Shown: one piece after another, positions 4,886-8,866 of the stretch
How the letters are laid out: every line of letters starts with the position of its first letter
Position numbering within the stretch: position 1 is the stretch's first letter
Assembly: GCA_016777545.1 (NCBI GenBank)
Contig: JADHRH010000033.1
Coordinates: 1 to 8,866, forward strand
Length of the DNA: 8,866 nucleotides
Reading direction: 5' to 3'
Origin: Candidatus Pelagibacter sp.
Lineage (GTDB): Bacteria; Pseudomonadota; Alphaproteobacteria; Pelagibacterales; Pelagibacteraceae
The notes under the pieces: generated by a model
What the model saw: only the letters and a program-made list of their open reading frames with translations
Databases searched by the model: none
Told to the model about the DNA's origin: nothing
Translations under genes and position numbers: made by a program

Positions 4886-6283
4886 ATGAATAAAGAAAAT
4901 AAACTAATTCCTGGGTTACCCTCAGGATTTGAAGATCGATGGGGCAAAAAATTAATTCTCAAGAAAAAGTTAATTAATATTATTGAAGCTAATTTTGTAA
5001 AATTTGGTTTTGGCGCTCTTGAAACGCCTTCATTTGAAATTTCAGAGAACATAGGATCATTTCTTGCAGATGATGATAGTAATCCTATGTCTGACGTATT
5101 CTCATTCAAAGATGGGGAGAAAAATATTACACTTAGATATGATTTATCAAGTCCATTAGCTAGATTTGTTGCTCAAAATAATCAGGAATTACCCTTACCT
5201 TATAAAAGATATCAAATGGGTGATGTATGGAGAAACGAAAAAGCAGGCAATGCTCGCTATAGAAGCTTTTTACAATGTGATGCAGATATCGTTGGTAACG
5301 TTAATCCAGCTCAAGCCAATGCCGAACTTTGTAATTTAATTGCAAGTACACTTCTTGCCTGTGGTTTAAAAAAAGATCAGTTCGTTATTAACATTAGTAA
5401 TAGAAAAATTGTTCAAGGTTTAATTGAAGACCTTAAAATATCCGATGATAAGAAGATAAAGGTTATGAGAGCAATAGATAAATTAGATAAGCCTGGCTTT
5501 GGTTTAAGAGGAGTTGAAGATTTATTAAAAGAAGAAAGAGTAGATGCAAGTGGAGCTGTTACAAAGGGTGCTAACTTAACAGATGATCAAGCTTCACAAA
5601 TAATTAACTTCCTGAAAGTAAAAGATTTAAAAGAATTAAAAGAAAATTTAAAAAACCCTTTATCCCAAGAAGGAATTAAAGAACTAGAAGAATTATTAGA
5701 AATAGTAAGTTATGGAGATTATTTAGATCAAATAAAGACAAACTTTACAATTGTTAGAGGTCTTGCTTATTATGACGGATTTTGTGTTGAAACAAATTTA
5801 AATTTTAAGACAACAAATAACAAAGGCAAAGAAGTTGATATAGGAAGTATTTGTTCAGGTGGACAATATAACAAATTAATTTCAAGATTTAAGGGAGTTG
5901 ATATTCCTGGAACTGGAATGAGTATTGGTGTTGACCGATTATTATTCGCTATGATGCAACTTGATCAAATTGAAGTTGATGAGAAAAAACCAGTCATTAT
6001 TTGTGTAATGGATGAAAAGTATTTAAAAAATTATTATGAAATTTTAAAAGTTTTAAGAGACAATAATATTAACTCTGAAATATTTTTAGATAGTAAAAAA
6101 AATCTAGGCAAACAATTAACATATGCTAATAAAAAACAATGCCCGATAGCTGTTATTTGTGGTGAAAATGAATTTAAAGATAATACGATTACTTTAAAAA
6201 ACCTTTTAGGAGTTAAAGGTGAAAACAATCAGTTAACGTTCCCAAAAGAAAATTTAATTAATGAAATCAAAAAATTTATCTGA
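4886..6283 (+). CDS. hisS: Histidyl-tRNA synthetase, alphaproteobacterial divergent type
   Basis: Charges tRNA-His with histidine. The 465-residue class II synthetase has motif 1 near GALETPSFE (43-51), motif 2 around KRYQMGDVWRNEKAGNARYR (107-126), an insertion of about 190-275 rich in K/E/L, the histidine loops RGLAYYDG (291-298) and SGGQYNKL (324-331), motif 3 in GMSIGVDRLLFAM (344-356) and a C-terminal anticodon domain (about 368-465). Motif 2 and the loops differ from E. coli HisRS (FRHERPQKGRYR, RGLDYY, GGGRYDGL), as in the alphaproteobacterial group that reads A73. The acidic residue of RGLDYY is Ala here. I chose ATG 4886 because the frame's earlier ATG (4853) lies inside tRNA-His. 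No separate ribosome site is present. It overlaps hisZ by 23 nt. Confidence 0.95.
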   Translation: MNKENKLIPGLPSGFEDRWGKKLILKKKLINIIEANFVKFGFGALETPSFEISENIGSFLADDDSNPMSDVFSFKDGEKNITLRYDLSSPLARFVAQNNQELPLPYKRYQMGDVWRNEKAGNARYRSFLQCDADIVGNVNPAQANAELCNLIASTLLACGLKKDQFVINISNRKIVQGLIEDLKISDDKKIKVMRAIDKLDKPGFGLRGVEDLLKEERVDASGAVTKGANLTDDQASQIINFLKVKDLKELKENLKNPLSQEGIKELEELLEIVSYGDYLDQIKTNFTIVRGLAYYDGFCVETNLNFKTTNNKGKEVDIGSICSGGQYNKLISRFKGVDIPGTGMSIGVDRLLFAMMQLDQIEVDEKKPVIICVMDEKYLKNYYEILKVLRDNNINSEIFLDSKKNLGKQLTYANKKQCPIAVICGENEFKDNTITLKNLLGVKGENNQLTFPKENLINEIKKFI

Positions 6284-7313
6284 AAAAATTCTTAGATCGG
6301 TTAAATCTAAAGGATTTAAATATATTGATTTACCTTCAGTAATTGAGGCCAATCATATCGTTCAACGATCTGGGGAAAATTTTAGAAAGTTTATTTTTTC
6401 ATTTACTGATCAAAATGGTAGTGAGCTTTGTCTAAGACCAGATCTTACAATAGCATCATGTTTAAGATACTTAGAAAACAATCTTAAAGGAAAAGAGAAA
6501 ATATTTTATAGCGGTCAGGCTTATAGAAAATCAAATAATAAAAAAGATTCTATTATTAGAGATCAAGTTGGCTTTGAGATCATTGGTTCTAAAGATGAAA
6601 AAAAAGATGATAAAGAAATTATTAATACAGCCCTAAAATCTTTATCTAATTTACAATATTCATCAGGGACTTTAAAAATTGGTAATGTTGAGATTTTCAA
6701 TTTATTAATTTCAAAATTAGATATCCCAAAAAGATGGAAGTTAAGGCTTTCAAGACACTTTTGGAGAGAAGTATACTTCAATGATTTATTAAAAAGGTTA
6801 GAGACAAACTCTGATGTGGACCCAACAATTGTTGAGGTTGATAAAAAGAGATATCAAAAAATGCTAAAAGATAAACAGCAAACAGTAGTTGCTGGACGAT
6901 CAATTGAAGAGATTTTAAAGAGATTTGATAACAAGATTAAAGATCCAAGAAGAGCTAGTAGAGGTAAAAACGTTTCAAAAATTATTAAAGAGTTTTTAAA
7001 AATTAACTGTCCAATAGGACAAGCTGCTAAAAACCTTAATATTTTTTTTAAAAAAAATAAAATTAATTTAGTTGTGGATCAAAAATATTTCCCAACTTCA
7101 TTAAATAAAATTCAAAAATTAAATGTAGAGTTCTCAGCGTCTTTTGGGCGTCAATTAGAATATTATACAGGTATGGTCTTTAAAATTGATATTAAATCTA
7201 AATCTAAAAATATTAACATCATTAACGGTGGACGTTACGACAAACTAATTTCAGACCTTGGATCAAAAAAACAAGTTCCAGCAGTAGGAGCTGCTTTAAA
7301 TTTAAATTACTAA
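6261..7313 (+). CDS. hisZ: ATP phosphoribosyltransferase regulatory subunit HisZ
   Basis: A HisRS-like protein without charging activity that pairs with short HisG to form active, histidine-inhibited ATP phosphoribosyltransferase. The 350 residues are a typical HisZ length and lack the anticodon-binding domain of HisRS. Family hallmarks are FSFTDQNGSELCLRPDLT (46-63), KIFYSGQAYRK (80-90), DQVGFEIIG (101-109), FGRQLEYYTGMVF (295-307, the HisRS-like histidine loop) and INGGRYDKLI (321-330). A lysine/arginine-rich middle part (about 195-245) is less conserved. The start lies within the last 23 nt of hisS in another frame and no clear ribosome site is seen, so reinitiation or coupling with hisS is likely. 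It overlaps hisG by one base. The requirement for HisZ fits the short HisG next to it. Confidence 0.93.
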   Translation: MKSKNLSEKILRSVKSKGFKYIDLPSVIEANHIVQRSGENFRKFIFSFTDQNGSELCLRPDLTIASCLRYLENNLKGKEKIFYSGQAYRKSNNKKDSIIRDQVGFEIIGSKDEKKDDKEIINTALKSLSNLQYSSGTLKIGNVEIFNLLISKLDIPKRWKLRLSRHFWREVYFNDLLKRLETNSDVDPTIVEVDKKRYQKMLKDKQQTVVAGRSIEEILKRFDNKIKDPRRASRGKNVSKIIKEFLKINCPIGQAAKNLNIFFKKNKINLVVDQKYFPTSLNKIQKLNVEFSASFGRQLEYYTGMVFKIDIKSKSKNINIINGGRYDKLISDLGSKKQVPAVGAALNLNY

Positions 7314-8002
7314 TGATAAAAAATATTATTAATATCGGAATTCCAAGTAAAGGCAGATTGAGAGCTGATATCTTAAAGATATTTAAAAAAAATAAACTAA
7401 ATTTAATCTCAGAAAGAGGTGAAAGAGATTTATTAGGATCTATTAAAAATTTGAAAAATGTTAAAGTATTATATCTTCATGCAAGAGAGATAGTTGAAAG
7501 ACTTGGAGATGGCTCTTTAGATCTTGGCTTTTCTGGATTTGATTTATTAAAAGAAAGTGAAGTAAATATTCAAAAAAAGATAAGTGTTGTTAAGAATTAT
7601 GACTTTGGTAAAGCAACATTGGTTGTGGCTATCCCAGATCCTTGGATTGATGTTCAAACAGTTGCTGATTTAGAAGAAATTGCTTTTGAATTTAAAGATA
7701 AAAAGAAAAAAAGATTAAGAGTGGCAACAAAATATCCCAATTTAACAAGGGAGTTTTTGTTTTCAAAAGGAGTTACTCAATTTAAATTAGTTAGTAGTTT
7801 AGGTGCAACTGAAGCGTATCCTTTTACAGAGTCATCTGAAATTATAACTGATATTACTTCGTCTGGTGAAACTCTAAGAGCAAATAATCTTCGAATTCTT
7901 AAAGATGGTGAAATTTTAAAGTCAGAAGCCTGCATGATGGCTTCAAAATCTTCTTTAAAAAATGGTTTGGTTAAAAAACTAGTTAAGTTACTTTCGAAGT
8001 AA
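7313..8002 (+). CDS. hisG: ATP phosphoribosyltransferase catalytic subunit, short form
   Basis: Condenses ATP and PRPP to phosphoribosyl-ATP, the first and feedback-controlled step of histidine synthesis. At 229 residues it is the HisG-S form, lacking the C-terminal ACT-like regulatory domain of the roughly 300-residue long form, so it needs HisZ. Visible motifs are IGIPSKGRL (8-16), the strand LDLGFSGFDLL (69-79), SLGATEAYP (162-170) and the PRPP-binding DITSSGETLRAN (180-191). The ATG overlaps the hisZ TAA by one base. I see no clear rho-independent terminator after the stop, and a possible minus-strand gene overlaps its last 15 nt. Confidence 0.96.
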   Translation: MIKNIINIGIPSKGRLRADILKIFKKNKLNLISERGERDLLGSIKNLKNVKVLYLHAREIVERLGDGSLDLGFSGFDLLKESEVNIQKKISVVKNYDFGKATLVVAIPDPWIDVQTVADLEEIAFEFKDKKKKRLRVATKYPNLTREFLFSKGVTQFKLVSSLGATEAYPFTESSEIITDITSSGETLRANNLRILKDGEILKSEACMMASKSSLKNGLVKKLVKLLSK

Positions 8003-8119
8003 AGTATCTTTTACGTAAATTAAAATAATCCTAATAATATCAAGGTTTCTAAGTACTGCATAAGCTGCAACCATAGCTCCTATAATAAGTAGTATTTTTA
8101 GTATTAAGATTAATTCCAT
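7988..8119 (-). CDS. Possible membrane microprotein (43 aa), unknown
   Basis: On the minus strand ATG at 8119 opens 43 codons ending with TAA at 7990-7988, convergent with hisG and overlapping its last 15 nt. The product begins MELILILKILLIIGAMVAAY, an uninterrupted hydrophobic segment (about 2-23), then VLRNLD, a second hydrophobic stretch IIRIILIYV and a basic end KDTLLRK. This fits a single membrane helix with a cytoplasmic amphipathic, positively charged tail. No good ribosome site precedes 8119; AGGAG occurs just 2-3 nt before an internal Met (codon 16), too close to use. I do not recognise a family. A/T-rich noncoding DNA often encodes Ile/Leu by chance, so this is a candidate only; the absence of any other gene or terminator in 8003-8183 leaves room for it. 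Confidence 0.35.
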   Translation of the reverse strand: MELILILKILLIIGAMVAAYAVLRNLDIIRIILIYVKDTLLRK

Positions 8120-8183
8120 AGAGACAGTTTTAAATAATTACATATATAAATCAAATTTTTACTATAAAATATCTCCTAGAATC

Positions 8184-8866
8184 ATGGACATAATTTTATT
8201 AATCGTATTAGTCTTGTTGTTAGGAGTTGCTTTAGCAATCCTTTATCTAAACTTAAGATCTAAGCCAAAAGATGATAGTGAAAATAAAGAAGCTGAAGAG
8301 ATGGCTAATTTAAAGACAGAAATTACTTCATTAAAAGATACCTTAAATACTACTATTAATACTTCACTTGGTTCAATGTCGACTTCTTTTAACAACCTAT
8401 CAACTGGGGTTACTAAAGATATGACAGAGGCCTTAACAAAAGTTGATGAAAAAGTAGGAAATTTCAATAGCCAGGTCGAATTATTAAATAAAAGCCAAGA
8501 AGGTATAACGAAAATTTTAGCTGGAGTTAAGAAATATGGAACTCTTGCAGAGTTTTCATTAGATGCACTGATTAAAGACTTATTACCTGCTTCTCAATTC
8601 ATGACTAATGTTAAGATGAAAGAGGACACAAGTGAAAATGTTGAATTTGCAATTAAGCTTCAAGGAGATGTTCTAGTTCCAGTGGATAGTCATTTCCCAG
8701 TAGAAAAATTTAAAGCTATTACCGATGGTTATGACGCGGATGATAAAAGAGCTGTTGCAGATGCCAGAGCAAAATTAGCCACTGCTTTTAAAGCTAAAGC
8801 TAAAAGTGTTAATGAAAAATATATTGTTCCACCAAAGACAACAGATTTTGCAATAGTTTATGCACC
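8184..8866 (+). CDS. rmuC: RmuC-family protein, 3' end outside the window
   Basis: The first 227 codons of a gene cut by the window end; family members are usually about 330-470 residues. Residues 3-22 form an N-terminal membrane anchor (IILLIVLVLLLGVALAILYL), followed by a charged linker and a coiled-coil-like region (about 35-115). The conserved nuclease-like domain begins with KYGTLAEFSLDALIKDLLPA (117-136), VPVDSHFPVEKF (165-176) and EKYIVPPKTTDFAIVY (211-226), which are RmuC signatures. The family is named from an E. coli gene limiting rearrangement at inverted repeats; its biochemical role is not firmly settled. No strong ribosome site precedes the ATG. TATAAA at 8163-8168 could be a -10 box, giving a very short leader. 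Confidence 0.9.
   Translation, partial: MDIILLIVLVLLLGVALAILYLNLRSKPKDDSENKEAEEMANLKTEITSLKDTLNTTINTSLGSMSTSFNNLSTGVTKDMTEALTKVDEKVGNFNSQVELLNKSQEGITKILAGVKKYGTLAEFSLDALIKDLLPASQFMTNVKMKEDTSENVEFAIKLQGDVLVPVDSHFPVEKFKAITDGYDADDKRAVADARAKLATAFKAKAKSVNEKYIVPPKTTDFAIVYA

Noticed and set aside
4753..5109. 118-codon minus-strand open frame
   Set aside because: Runs through tRNA-His and the start of hisS on the other strand; no family features.
8003..8183. Rho-independent terminator after hisG
   Set aside because: The only stem is TGCA/TGCA around 8057-8069, four base pairs without a following T tract; not enough to call.
8243..8467. 74-codon minus-strand open frame
   Set aside because: Lies opposite the RmuC coiled-coil region and is explained by it.
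1..8866. CRISPR array, insertion sequence, prophage or toxin-antitoxin system
   Set aside because: No regularly spaced repeats, transposase or integrase motifs, or target duplications; nearly all DNA is explained by core genes and tRNAs.

Overview
The window looks like a piece of a streamlined, A+T-rich alphaproteobacterial chromosome, most likely from the marine SAR11 (Pelagibacterales) group. I base this on the strong A/T bias, lysine/isoleucine/asparagine-rich proteins, near-zero intergenic spacing, the order murA - DUF2948 gene - hisD - infA typical of Alphaproteobacteria, a Rickettsia-like dCTP deaminase, and a tRNA-His of the type lacking G-1 and C73. No mobile element, CRISPR array or sign of recent transfer is visible. 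All family assignments come from reading motifs, not from database searches.

Left part (1-4357). A minus-strand tRNA-Thr(GGT) diverges from a long plus-strand operon. The operon runs: a 65-residue charged protein, a 33-residue basic microprotein (375-476), dcd, murA, a DUF2948-family gene, hisD, infA (TTG start) and tRNA-Phe(GAA). Most junctions are one-base TAATG stop/start overlaps or gaps of 2-5 nt, so the set is probably one transcript. It combines nucleotide metabolism, cell-wall precursor synthesis, the last step of histidine synthesis, translation initiation and a tRNA.

Middle (4290-4805). A cold-shock protein gene stands alone with its own strong terminator. It is followed by about 170 nt without a convincing protein gene. 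This stretch has a plausible promoter, a short hairpin and a second terminator-like hairpin, and may encode a small RNA or be a leader of the next operon.

Right part (4806-8866). A histidine module follows: tRNA-His, hisS, hisZ and hisG. The hisS start codon is only 5 nt after the encoded CCA of tRNA-His. hisS and hisZ, both of class II synthetase fold, overlap by 23 nt; hisZ and hisG overlap by 1 nt. Together they charge tRNA-His and form the short-form, HisZ-dependent ATP phosphoribosyltransferase that opens histidine synthesis. Downstream lie a possible 43-residue membrane microprotein on the minus strand and the first 227 codons of an rmuC-like gene cut by the window end.

Most of the window is core metabolism. 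The items most worth a second look are the tRNA-His/hisS arrangement, the unexplained region after the csp gene, and the two microproteins.
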